Below, in pieces: positions 1 through 7,316 of a DNA stretch of 64,000 nt. The stretch is from Hydrogenophaga sp. (GTDB lineage Bacteria; Pseudomonadota; Gammaproteobacteria; Burkholderiales; Burkholderiaceae_C). The position numbers and the translations under genes are program-made. The stretch is taken from the NCBI RefSeq assembly GCF_019635465.1, contig NZ_JAHBZK010000006.1, forward strand, positions 62,001-126,000, written 5' to 3'. The notes beneath the pieces are model-generated. The model was given only the letters and a program-made list of their open reading frames with translations. It searched no databases and was not told the DNA's origin. Positions within the stretch are counted from its first letter, which is position 1. Each line of letters starts with the position of its first letter.

Positions 1-658
1 CGCGCCAGGCCTGACGCGCGGCGCGAACGACGTGTGAGCCGTAGCCCGCAAAGTAGTCTTCCACCTCGCGCCAGGTAGAAGCCCCGATAGGGAAGGATTT
101 GTCACGCTGGATGTCGCCAGCGACATCACCAATTGGGTCACTGCGACCTCGCTGGCCTTCGAGCCAGCGATGGAATGGAGCGCGCGCAGCCTCTTTTGCG
201 ACCTGTGTTGCACGCAAAGGCGTCTCCAGCACGTTCGGGGCACCGTCAGGGCGGTACTTCCGGCCGCGCTCCTCGGCCGGCAAGGTGTTCCATTGAGCAA
301 GGCTGGAGAGGAAGCGCTCGCCGTCCTTGCCGTCGGTGTGATAGCTGGTGGGCACCAGGTGGTCCAGTGGCCAAAAGACGTCACAACGGGCGCAATAGCA
401 CTTCGTAGGGTCGTCTTCCACAACGTCTCCGTGCAGGTAGTAGCGGTACGGACCGGATGGGCGCAACGGCTTCGGCGCGTCCGCGACAGCCTGCGACGAG
501 CTATCGCTGTGCTTCGACAGCAGCGACCAGTTGGTGAAGCCGTTCTGCACCGCAATGCGGTCCAGGGCTTCGCTGTGGCAGATGGAGAGTGCGCGGCCGA
601 GCTTCTTCGCTTCGCGGCGGAAGCGCTCGAGCTGCAAGGGAGAGAAAGATGTAGCCAT
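1..658 (-). CDS. YozE/SAM-like domain protein, 3' end outside window
   Basis: An open frame of 219 codons runs from an ATG at 658 to the window edge with no stop. The start is backed by GGAG 8 bases upstream. Residues about 20-50 form a helical segment with the pattern HSEALDRIAVQNGFTNW, a His-Ser-x-Ala-Leu...Gly-Phe-x-x-Trp motif I associate with the N-termini of some glyoxalase-superfamily and plasmid-borne proteins. The middle has a CYCARC knuckle followed by DHL and YHTDG, which could bind zinc. From about residue 160 the sequence fits the YozE SAM-like fold: FHRWLEGQ, then DPIGDVAGDI, then RDKSFP, then EVEDYF. YozE-like domains are small helical bundles, sometimes DNA-associated; the role of this protein is unknown. 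Codon usage and motif order make it a real gene although the reading frames opposite it are also open. Confidence 0.78.
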   Translation of the reverse strand, partial: MATSFSPLQLERFRREAKKLGRALSICHSEALDRIAVQNGFTNWSLLSKHSDSSSQAVADAPKPLRPSGPYRYYLHGDVVEDDPTKCYCARCDVFWPLDHLVPTSYHTDGKDGERFLSSLAQWNTLPAEERGRKYRPDGAPNVLETPLRATQVAKEAARAPFHRWLEGQRGRSDPIGDVAGDIQRDKSFPIGASTWREVEDYFAGYGSHVVRAARQAWR

Positions 659-921
659 GACTTGACTCCGCGGTCGCGGCAAGTCCGATGCGCCCACACA
701 CCGAGCCAGCGGCGACCATTGGAAGGTCAAGGCAGGACTCGTCTTGAAACTCGCGCTGTCAGTACGACTTCGCCTCGTGGGCGGGCAAGCCGGCGGAACG
801 GCTTGAGCCGAAGCATAGCGACACTTGGGCCGAATTGTCTAGTACCCCTGGAGGCGTCAGCAGCGCACCAGACGCCTACCTGTTGAACGTTCGTAAAGTC
901 GCGTGCCTGTCTCACGTACAT

Positions 922-1571
922 CTAGGTGCTCAGGCCGCCATCGACCATCAGGAGACTTCCGGTAGTGAAGGAGCTCATGTCCGACGCCAGATACAACGCC
1001 GAACGTGCGATTTCCGGAGGAGTGGCATGGCGTCCCAGCGAAATCTACTCGTCAAACATGGTTGCGGCATCTCGTTGGATGGCCTGCGAAATCTGCCGCT
1101 CTATGCCGAGCTGGAAGTCATTGGAAACCGGTCCAGGGTGAAGGGTGTTCACTCGGATGCCCCGGTGGCCTGCCTCCTTCGAGATGGAGCGCATCAGACC
1201 AATCTGCGCATGCTTGGCAGTGATGTAGGCGTACACGCCCTCAGCTCCAATGACGCCTGCCACACTGCTCGTGATGATGATGCTGCCGAAGTCGGCCATG
1301 TGCGGAAGAGCGTACTTGCAGACCAGAAACGCGCCGCGAACGTGTACAGCCATCACGCTGTCAAACACGTCTTCCGGGTACTCCGCGAGCGGCGCCACGA
1401 CGCCAGCATTGCCAGCGTTGCTGAACAATACGTCGATGCGGCCCCAGGCTTGGCGCGCGGCTTCGATGAACGAACGAACGTCCTCGGCGCGTCTTACATC
1501 GGTCATGTGCACGTGAACCCTGTCGTCGTTGAGTGACTTCACTGCCCAAGAATCACTTTGCCTTGGAGCAA
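922..1571 (-). pseudogene. Broken short-chain dehydrogenase (SDR)
   Basis: From 1542 down to about 1050 the translation is clear classical SDR: TDVRRAEDV, then LFSNAGN (the NNAG region), ITSSVAG with YAYITAKHA (the S-Y-K catalytic set), and VNTLHPGPV. The frame then meets a TAG at 1045-1047. The same frame continues beyond it with a normal SDR C-terminus, LGRHATPPEIA then MVDGGLST, ending at a TAG at 922-924, so the break is a single nonsense codon. The 5' end is also damaged. A TTG at 1571 gives MLQGKVILGQ then stop, which looks like the first SDR strand, but the TGxxxGIG cofactor loop is missing and the rest resumes in another frame. This implies an internal deletion of about 35 codons. Without the Rossmann glycine loop it cannot bind NAD(P), so the gene is dead. 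Confidence 0.82.
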
Positions 1572-2157
1572 CGTCTCGGACTGAGCCTGCTTTTCGCGGT
1601 GGGCAGTTGCCGTGCCACTTCAGGCATTGTCATTCCTTCCAGCACGTGGGTGATGACTTGCCGCTCTCGTCCCGAGAGAGCCGCCATGGTGTGCCTGGAG
1701 AGCTTGGCTGTCGCTCTCTCCTGCCTCGCCACTTGCATGTGGCGTCTTACCGCGCTGCAGGTAAGTCGTGCCTTCTGAGTCAACGCAGAGATGTCTTTTC
1801 CGTCGAAATCAGGGTGGGAAAGGCTGCGGCAGAGGTTCACGGCTACGCGGCAGCCATCGCGGAACACCGCCAGCAGGGAGAGTCGTTCTCGAATTCCCGT
1901 CTCTGCGTAGCAGACGGCGCGGTACTCCTCGTTGGAGACGTGTTCGGCCAACTGGTGGCTGCACCACAACTGCAATGCGCTCGTTGGCTTCTGTCTGCCA
2001 AGCCACAGCATGTTGGAATCCTGCAGGTCGAATCCCATGCGCAGGTAGTCGACCGCGGTCATCGATGCGGCTTACATAAGGGAGTGTTCAGCACCGCATG
2101 GGTGAACTCAATCAGCGGTGCGGGCGCTTTCGGCGCAAGTGCTGCGCTCGATATCGT
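1553..2157 (-). pseudogene. Broken LuxR-family transcriptional regulator
   Basis: The main frame (2062 to 1553) begins MTAVDYLRMGFDL and carries GIRERLSLLAVF and VAVNLCR, which resemble the N-terminal ligand-type domain of LuxR regulators. It ends with LSGRERQVITHVLEGMT and PEVARQL, the first helices of a LuxR helix-turn-helix. The recognition helix and C-terminal end are replaced by an unrelated tail (LPTAKSRLSPRR) that overlaps the start of the broken SDR. Just upstream, in a different frame (2157 to about 2060), PAPLIEFTHAVLNTP looks like the missing N-terminus, ending in CGATGA where the main frame starts, which points to a frameshift. No good start codon is seen for the upstream piece. 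The family call rests on the HTH half-motif; decay is inferred from the missing end plus the frame break. Confidence 0.6.
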
Positions 2158-3295
2158 TTAGGTTGAAAGCACTTTTCTCCGTTGGATTTCTTGTCTCTCC
2201 CTGGTCGTTGATACGCTCTGTAGCGCACGTAGAGATTCTCTAGACCAATGGCCGATTCGATGTCCTACGGAATCAGGACGGGCCAACCCGAAAAACCTCA
2301 CCGCGTCAGTAGCGAGTCGACGGTCCAGTAACTGGTCGCCGTGGCCCATGCCGCATTCGCACTCACCGTCTTGTCGCTCTCAATCTGCGGTGGGGCTGGG
2401 GGTGCTTCCACGTCAAACCAGCCGTAGAGTGGTCGGCACTGGTGCTTCAGCCTTGGGAGCGTTGTCAGCGGAGAGGCCAAGATCATGGCGACTTTGGTGG
2501 AGATTGCAAACGCACTGGTCTATGCGGGACGGACCAAGCTGAGCAGCGTCACTCTAGAAACGCGGGCGCGATGCATCGGCGTTTCGATGTTTGTAGAAGC
2601 AGACTCCTCGAAACTCGTCGTGCCTGTCTGGGACGGTCTTTTGAGGCCGAAGGGGTTGCCCGAGGACGTCCACGCCAAGCCGTTGGCCCTCGTTGTGCGC
2701 GCCATCTACTCCGACGAATTGCGCGCGTAGTTGGTGGCGTTGGGAATTGAGTGCAAGTCAAGTGTCCTGAAGAATGGACCAAGTTCTTGAGGGAGGATTC
2801 TCAGATGAGGCAGAGGCGTCATCCGCAAGGCCAACATTCCGCTCGAAAACTGAGGGTGTGGTCCCCCGAAGGCGGCAGAAGATCGGTCTACTGATCTATG
2901 TTGCTTAGACGAAGAAACGCACCAGGATGCGCAGTTCTCGACTCTATTTGCTGCAACGCAGCGGTAGGCCACGCGGACTGCGGCGGCAGTTTTCGACATT
3001 GGGCGGAGTACGATGTCCTTCGACCTTGGCGAAGACCGCATGCGCCCTAGCGGGCAGTTTGCGACATTATTTGATCAGAATAGGTGATGTGAGCGGCAGC
3101 GGCCGCATCCACCGTGCGAAATAGCGGTGTGCCGCCAGAGTCCCCGCGCATCGCTGTCCGGGCGGTTGACGCATTTTGTTGCATGTTGCATTGACGGTGT
3201 GCATACTGGCGCCGCTGCGTGCAATGGAGGGACCGGGCGCAATGCCCGGTCGATGCAGCGACGAACAAGAACCATGAACTGCATCGGAGATCGCG
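2158..3295. other. Gene-poor stretch
   Basis: About 1.1 kb between the broken regulator and the first membrane-protein gene. GC and codon patterns are irregular compared with the rest of the window, and the only frame with any coding look is the 81-residue one at 2485-2730. I see no transposase, tRNA or clear terminator. With the two broken genes next to it, this looks like decayed accessory DNA. The end of it must carry the promoter for the gene at 3296, but I cannot pick a convincing -35/-10 pair. Confidence 0.5.
2485..2730 (+). CDS. Small hypothetical protein, doubtful
   Basis: An 81-residue frame starting MATLVEIANALVYAG and ending IYSDELRA. GGAGAGG lies about 8 bases before the ATG. The composition (balanced, some alternating hydrophobics, no extreme Arg or Pro content) is more protein-like than the other frames nearby, but I recognise no family. 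It has no operon partner. It could be a fragment of a larger decayed gene, because the frame is closed by a TAG only about 22 codons upstream. Confidence 0.3.
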   Translation: MATLVEIANALVYAGRTKLSSVTLETRARCIGVSMFVEADSSKLVVPVWDGLLRPKGLPEDVHAKPLALVVRAIYSDELRA

Positions 3296-4159
3296 ATGGA
3301 CGGCAGTTTCCTGTCGCCCGAGAAAGATTCACCCAAGCCGCGCTGGACTTTGCTTGCCCGATTGGGTTGGTCGCTGGTGGTCCTGAGCGTGCTGGCACGC
3401 CTTTTTGTTCTGGTGCAAGGTCCCTTGGACCCTGCCGGCGGCATTGCTGGCGCATTGGGTCTGTACGCCATCGTCGGAGGTATCACCGCACTGGTGGTGC
3501 GTGACGCATCCCAGCGCGGACAGAGCACCGGTGCATTCCTCGCCGGCCTGCTGTTGGCGGGCCTGAGCGCGGCTCAAGTGGTCAATCTGGCCCCACTGTT
3601 GTTCAAGCCCGGGCGACCGCCAGACAGCTTCCTCGGCCAGTCCGAACGTATCTTTCAGGACGGAGAGAAGCGTGCCGCCCAGCAGGAAAAGCTGGTGCAA
3701 AAGAGCTATGAACGAATGCGGGACATGCCGCGCGAACTTCTTTTGTCCGTGGATGGCCGCACGCAGGCCAACGCGCTTGCGGACGACTATGACGAAGCAC
3801 TGCGCCAGCGCCGCGACCAGTTTCTGCGGGTCCACCTGCAATTGCACGACCTCGTGAAGCGCGAACTCAATGGCGAACTGCTCAAGTCCATGGAGCTGGA
3901 AGGCAAGGAAAACTTTCGGCGGGCCAATGAACGCTTCGACGGCTTCATGAGACCACAGTTCGAACTGATTCAGGCACATCGATACTTGATTTACTGGTTC
4001 GACGAGCAAGCGGTTGCGGTCGAGCCAAACGGAACTATCCGGTTCAAGAACGCGGCACAGAAAAAGGAGCTGGGTGATCTGGTTGCTGCCTATGAACGGG
4101 CTGCTTTGGTGGTCAGGGCCTCGAGGCAACCCTATGCGACCGCACCCGTCCAGCAATGA
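3296..4159 (+). CDS. Membrane protein with helical tail, paralog A
   Basis: This 287-residue protein of unknown function has GGAG 7 bases before the ATG. It has three predicted membrane segments in the first 100 residues (about 22-41, 48-67 and 77-97), then about 190 mostly helical, charged residues rich in Lys, Glu, Arg and Gln that should form a long helical or coiled-coil domain (about 105-270). The next gene has the same plan: an RLGW or GLGW start to the first membrane segment, a GGI turn after the second, and a similar tail length. The two look like a tandem duplication and are separated by 37 bases, so they are probably co-transcribed. Topology and function cannot be decided from sequence alone. 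Confidence 0.8.
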   Translation: MDGSFLSPEKDSPKPRWTLLARLGWSLVVLSVLARLFVLVQGPLDPAGGIAGALGLYAIVGGITALVVRDASQRGQSTGAFLAGLLLAGLSAAQVVNLAPLLFKPGRPPDSFLGQSERIFQDGEKRAAQQEKLVQKSYERMRDMPRELLLSVDGRTQANALADDYDEALRQRRDQFLRVHLQLHDLVKRELNGELLKSMELEGKENFRRANERFDGFMRPQFELIQAHRYLIYWFDEQAVAVEPNGTIRFKNAAQKKELGDLVAAYERAALVVRASRQPYATAPVQQ

Positions 4160-4196
4160 ACACCTTTACCCATTGAGCTGACATCAGGAGTCCTGC

Positions 4197-5090
4197 TTGC
4201 AAAACACCGAATCCATCTCTACAGAGGAGATCGCGCCTAAAGACTATTCGTTGCGGTTTGGCCTGGGATGGGGGTTGGTGGCCCTTGCCTTTGTCGTTCG
4301 CCTGCTGTTCGCCCGAGATGCGCTTGAATCGTTTGCCTATGCCCTGGGCTCGGTAGTGGGCGCCGTCATGATCTACGGTGGCATCGTCTGGTTGATCGTG
4401 CGCAAGCGCAGCGAGCGAGCCAAGGCCAACGGCGTTCTGATATTGGGCTTGCTGGTGTTGGGAGCTGCGGCAAGCAGTGGCGGATCTGCCTACAACGAAC
4501 AAGCGCTTGCCAAGGCATACATAGGCGATCTGAAGGTGCTGTACGGAAAGGCAATTCAACGATTTGACGACCACGATTCGGTCACACTCGCGTTGCATCA
4601 GAAGTTGCTTTCCTTCGACGTCAAGTACCTTCTCACAAGCGCTGGCCGCACCGAGGCGACGCAGGTGATCAATGCCTACGAAGCCCGACTGTCGCAGCGC
4701 GAGACCATGTTGGAGCAGCTCAGCGTCGAGGCACGGACCCTCATGGGGACGCTGCCTCAGCGTTTGCAGTCGAAGGCGCAGGTCCAGTTCGATACCGGCT
4801 ACCGCCGGACACAGGAAACCGTGCAGCCCGTTATTTCGGCACAGCGCGAGCTCCTCGCCTCCTATCGCAAACTTGTCGATTGGTTGTCGCGGCAGAACGG
4901 GCTATCGGTGGATGCTCAAGGTCAACTGGTGACCCGAACCCGGCTGCAAAGGATTCAGTTTGATGACATCGTGTTGCCCCTGGAACAGCAGATAGGGGTT
5001 CTGGTGACAGCCGCCACCGAGGCCGAGCAATTTGCAAACGCCAACGACGCGCAGATCAAGGCGATATTCGAGAAATTTGCCCCCGATTGA
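4197..5090 (+). CDS. Membrane protein with helical tail, paralog B
   Basis: 297 residues starting at a TTG codon. The start is supported by AGGAG at 4186-4190, six bases upstream, and no ATG fits as well. Three membrane segments lie at about 23-40, 46-68 and 78-98, followed by a helical region with LSVEARTLMGTLPQR and a long Gln/Ala/Glu-rich C-terminus. The layout matches the preceding gene, so I treat the two as tandem paralogs. No catalytic motif, metal site or known family is seen. The tail is about as long as the family partner's and ends FEKFAPD. Function is unknown; a membrane-anchored scaffold or stress protein is only a guess. Confidence 0.8.
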   Translation: MQNTESISTEEIAPKDYSLRFGLGWGLVALAFVVRLLFARDALESFAYALGSVVGAVMIYGGIVWLIVRKRSERAKANGVLILGLLVLGAAASSGGSAYNEQALAKAYIGDLKVLYGKAIQRFDDHDSVTLALHQKLLSFDVKYLLTSAGRTEATQVINAYEARLSQRETMLEQLSVEARTLMGTLPQRLQSKAQVQFDTGYRRTQETVQPVISAQRELLASYRKLVDWLSRQNGLSVDAQGQLVTRTRLQRIQFDDIVLPLEQQIGVLVTAATEAEQFANANDAQIKAIFEKFAPD

Positions 5091-5124
5091 ACGAGGGCAC
5101 CGACAAGCGCCGAAGCCAAAGAAA

Positions 5125-5144
5125 AAGGGCCCCGAGGGGCCCTT
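5125..5144 (-). terminator. Rho-independent terminator
   Basis: A perfect 9-bp stem (AAGGGCCCC / GGGGCCCTT) has a two-base loop. Read on the minus strand it is followed by TTTTTCTTT, so it mainly terminates the small exported-protein gene ending at 5165. On the plus strand there is no U-tract, but the hairpin also sits 35 bases after the membrane-protein pair and may slow polymerase there. Confidence 0.85.
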
Positions 5145-5164
5145 CGTCATTGACGCGCTGCGGA

Positions 5165-5467
5165 TCAGACGCCGGTCGTGGCCAGTTCGCCGCGGGCGGT
5201 CAGGCCCTGGTGCAGCGCAACGGCGGCTTCGGCGCGCACTTGTTCGCGGCTCAGGTTGCTGGCCACGGCGGTGTCGGGCAGTTCACCGATTTCGCCGCGG
5301 GCGACGGCGCCGTCGCGGTAGGCCTGTGCGGCCTGGGCTTGCACTTCGGCACGGCTCAGCGTCGATTGGAAGTTGAACACTTCGTTGCCTTCGATCGGGC
5401 CTTGGGCGAAGGCGGCACCAGCGGACAGAGCGATGGCCAGGGGGAGAACAAAACGGGCGGTTTTCAT
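5165..5467 (-). CDS. Small exported repeat protein (DUF4148-like), copy 1
   Basis: 100 residues. The N-terminus is a classic Sec signal peptide (MKTARFVLPLAIALSAGAAFAQ, cleavage after AFA). The mature part has two copies of a roughly 25-residue unit: SRAEVQAQAAQAYRDG...ARGE and SREQVRAEAAVALHQG...ARGE. This Arg-Ala-x-Val-x-Ala-Glu pattern resembles DUF4148 proteins, small periplasmic proteins common in Burkholderiales with no known function. AAGGA sits before the ATG. A second copy lies at 19749-20141, and the mature starts (GPIEGNEVFNFQS) and the upstream leaders of both are nearly identical. The ATG at 5467 is chosen because it begins the signal peptide and matches the paralog; a longer in-frame extension exists upstream but is not coding. 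Confidence 0.88.
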   Translation of the reverse strand: MKTARFVLPLAIALSAGAAFAQGPIEGNEVFNFQSTLSRAEVQAQAAQAYRDGAVARGEIGELPDTAVASNLSREQVRAEAAVALHQGLTARGELATTGV

Positions 5468-5524
5468 GGCGGTTCCTTTGAAACAGAGGTTGAGCGGTTG
5501 GCTTGACTTGGCTTTCGGATGCCG

Positions 5525-5580
5525 TTGTGTGTTCGGCATGGGGTGAATTCTGAAAGTTGCAGGCCAAGAGATAAACAACC
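5525..5580 (-). promoter_or_regulatory. Conserved leader upstream of exported protein copy 1
   Basis: On the minus strand this stretch contains GGTTGTTTATCTCTTG (5580-5565) and then a block with GAATTCACCCCATGCCG (within 5552-5525). Both blocks recur in the same order and at nearly the same distance before the paralogous gene at 19749. The TTGTTTATCT block could hold a promoter element. Conservation outside coding DNA points to shared regulation or to duplication of a whole promoter-gene unit. Confidence 0.6.
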
Positions 5581-5652
5581 GCCGCGAAAACTCACTGTTT
5601 CTGAATGAGCAATAAATAAACCGCGGCAATGCCCGACGCCCCTGGCACAGGA

Positions 5653-6348
5653 TCAGGTGGATCGTCCACCCAGCACTTGCAGCACGCGCCAGTGGTGCTG
5701 GTGGGCGTGCTGCAGCAGGGCGGCGTCGGGGTTGGTGGCCACCGGGTGGCCGACACTCGCCAGCAGGGGCAGGTCGTTGATCGAGTCGCTGTAGAACCAG
5801 GCCTGCTTGAGCACACGCTCGTCCAGCCCCTGCGCGCGCAGCCACTGGTGCAGGTGGTGCAGCTTGCCCTCGCGCATGTTGGGCTGGCCGGCGATGCGGC
5901 CGCTGAACACACCACCCGTCAGTTCGAGCTCGGTGGCGATCCAGTGGGCAAAGCCCAGCTCCTTGGCCGTGCGTTCGGCAATGACGCGGTTGCTGGCGGT
6001 GGTCAGCAGCAGGGTGTGGCCCGCGTCGCGGTGCGACGCCACCAGTGCGCGCGCCGCCAGCGGCAGCCGCGCGCGGATCACCTCGTCCAGAAACCGGTCT
6101 TGCCAGGGCGTCCAGTGCGCGGGCGTGTGGCCCGCAAGCAGTTGCGCATAGAAATTGGAGAAGGCCTCGGCGCCGACGCGGCCCGCGCGGTACTCGGCGC
6201 CCATGTGCTCGTTGCGTTCGGCCAGACTGGCGTCGACGACACCGTGGCGCAGCATGAAGCGGCACCACAGGTCGTCGCCATCGCCGTCGAGCAGCGTGTG
6301 GTCAAGGTCGAACATCGCCAGCGTCGGCAAGGGCGAACTTGGCAGCAT
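5653..6348 (-). CDS. HAD-family phosphatase (HAD-IB, SerB-like)
   Basis: 231 residues. All four HAD motifs are present: DLDHTLL near residue 13 (catalytic Asp pair), TTAS near 120 (motif II), a Lys in REGKL (motif III) and DSINDLPLL (motif IV). The size and the N-terminal helical cap between motifs I and II fit the HAD-IB group that includes phosphoserine phosphatase-like enzymes acting on small phosphomonoesters in the cytoplasm. Its ATG overlaps the stop of the metallophosphoesterase gene by TGATG, so the two are translationally coupled. Given the neighbouring importer, it may remove phosphate from the product of the esterase, but the substrate is not readable from sequence. The annotation histidinol/phosphoserine phosphatase should not be taken literally. 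Confidence 0.87.
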   Translation of the reverse strand: MLPSSPLPTLAMFDLDHTLLDGDGDDLWCRFMLRHGVVDASLAERNEHMGAEYRAGRVGAEAFSNFYAQLLAGHTPAHWTPWQDRFLDEVIRARLPLAARALVASHRDAGHTLLLTTASNRVIAERTAKELGFAHWIATELELTGGVFSGRIAGQPNMREGKLHHLHQWLRAQGLDERVLKQAWFYSDSINDLPLLASVGHPVATNPDAALLQHAHQHHWRVLQVLGGRST

Positions 6349-7163
6349 CACAGAGCCAGTGCCTCGCCGAAGGCGCCGACGTAGTCGAGGTGGGTGCACA
6401 GGCCGATGTCGGCGCGCCAGCGGTGCAGCGAGATCTTGGGCGGCTCCAGCCGGACGCGCAGCGGCGCCTCGGGGCGCAGGTCGAGGTCGATCTGGTGCGC
6501 CACCGATGGCGCCACGTGCAGGGGCACGCCCGCAAACAGCATCTGCACCGGGCGGTGCAGGTGGCCGCACAACAGGCCTTGCACCCGGCCGTGCCGGCGC
6601 ACCAGGTCCGCCAGGCGATCGCCCCCTTCGAGCAGGCTGCAGGCGTCCATGGCCGCCAGGCCGGTGGGCAGGGGTGGGTGGTGCATGAAGAGCAGCACGG
6701 GGTCACCGGCCAGCGCGTTCAGCGTTGTCGCCAGCCAGTCGAGTTGCGACGGCAACAAGGCACCGTGCGACCGGCGCGGCACCACGCTGTCCAGCGCCAC
6801 CAGGCGCAAGCGGCCCAGGGCCTGGTGGTAGCAACACGCACCGTCGGGGGCATCGGCGGCCACCGGCATGCACCGGGGCAGGGCGGCGCGCGCCAGCTTG
6901 GGGTCATCGTGGTTGCCCGGCACCGCATACACAGGCATGGGCAATGCGTGCAGGGCCTCGGCCACCTGGGCGTATTCGGCGGCCGTGCCGCGCTCGGTGA
7001 GGTCACCGGTGAACAGCACGGCGTCGGGGGCCGGGTCCAGGGCTGCCACGTGGGCCACCGCGCGCTGCAGGGCGGCCCGCGTGTCCATGCGGCCTCCCAG
7101 GAAGTCGGGGCCGGTGCCGACGTGGGCGTCGGAGATCTGGGCGATCAGCAGGGATTCGGGCAT
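6348..7163 (-). CDS. Class III metallophosphoesterase (GpdQ/CpdA-like)
   Basis: 271 residues from ATG 7163; a TTG nine bases upstream is possible and neither has a strong ribosome site. The full calcineurin-like metal site is seen: SDAHVG (DxH), TGDLTE (GD), PGNHDD (GNHD), FMHHPP and CGHLHRP (GHxH). This is the two-metal centre of class III cyclic-nucleotide and glycerophosphodiester phosphodiesterases. Length and motif spacing fit GpdQ and CpdA equally. The gene is divergent from a family-1 solute ABC importer that has a GlpR-type regulator, which favours a glycerophosphodiester-type substrate; this is inference. It is coupled to the downstream HAD phosphatase. Confidence 0.87.
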   Translation of the reverse strand: MPESLLIAQISDAHVGTGPDFLGGRMDTRAALQRAVAHVAALDPAPDAVLFTGDLTERGTAAEYAQVAEALHALPMPVYAVPGNHDDPKLARAALPRCMPVAADAPDGACCYHQALGRLRLVALDSVVPRRSHGALLPSQLDWLATTLNALAGDPVLLFMHHPPLPTGLAAMDACSLLEGGDRLADLVRRHGRVQGLLCGHLHRPVQMLFAGVPLHVAPSVAHQIDLDLRPEAPLRVRLEPPKISLHRWRADIGLCTHLDYVGAFGEALAL

Positions 7164-7199
7164 GGTGTGCAAAGTCTAGGGTGATTTCCACTTGTCGTT

Positions 7200-7243
7200 T
7201 GGTTTTGATGTGGAATTGAACTTGCTTATGTGGTTTTCATGTG
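7200..7243. promoter_or_regulatory. Direct repeat between divergent operons, possible operator
   Basis: TGGTTTTGATGTG at 7200-7212 recurs as TGGTTTTCATGTG at 7231-7243, 12 of 13 bases matching, with starts 31 bases apart or about three helical turns. It lies in the 153-base gap between the phosphoesterase gene and the importer operon. Spacing on one face of the helix is what a dimeric or tetrameric repressor such as the DeoR/GlpR-like product of this operon would need. The assignment is inference. Confidence 0.4.
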
Positions 7244-7316
7244 CTTGTCACGAACCGGCCGGAGCATGCGCCGTGCCATCCCTGTTCACCTTCCCACCTT
7301 TTGAAGGAGCCACGCC

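Noticed and set aside
170-886. 238-codon plus-strand frame at the left edge
   Set aside because: It overlaps the minus-strand YozE-type gene, which has a start, ribosome site and recognisable domain; the plus frame has none.
2706-3041. 111-codon minus-strand frame in the gene-poor stretch
   Set aside because: No family, no ribosome site and unusual composition; possibly part of decayed DNA but not a gene I can support.
3140-3260. Possible promoter with two TTGACG-like boxes before the first membrane protein gene
   Set aside because: No -10 box at the right distance from either; not strong enough to report.
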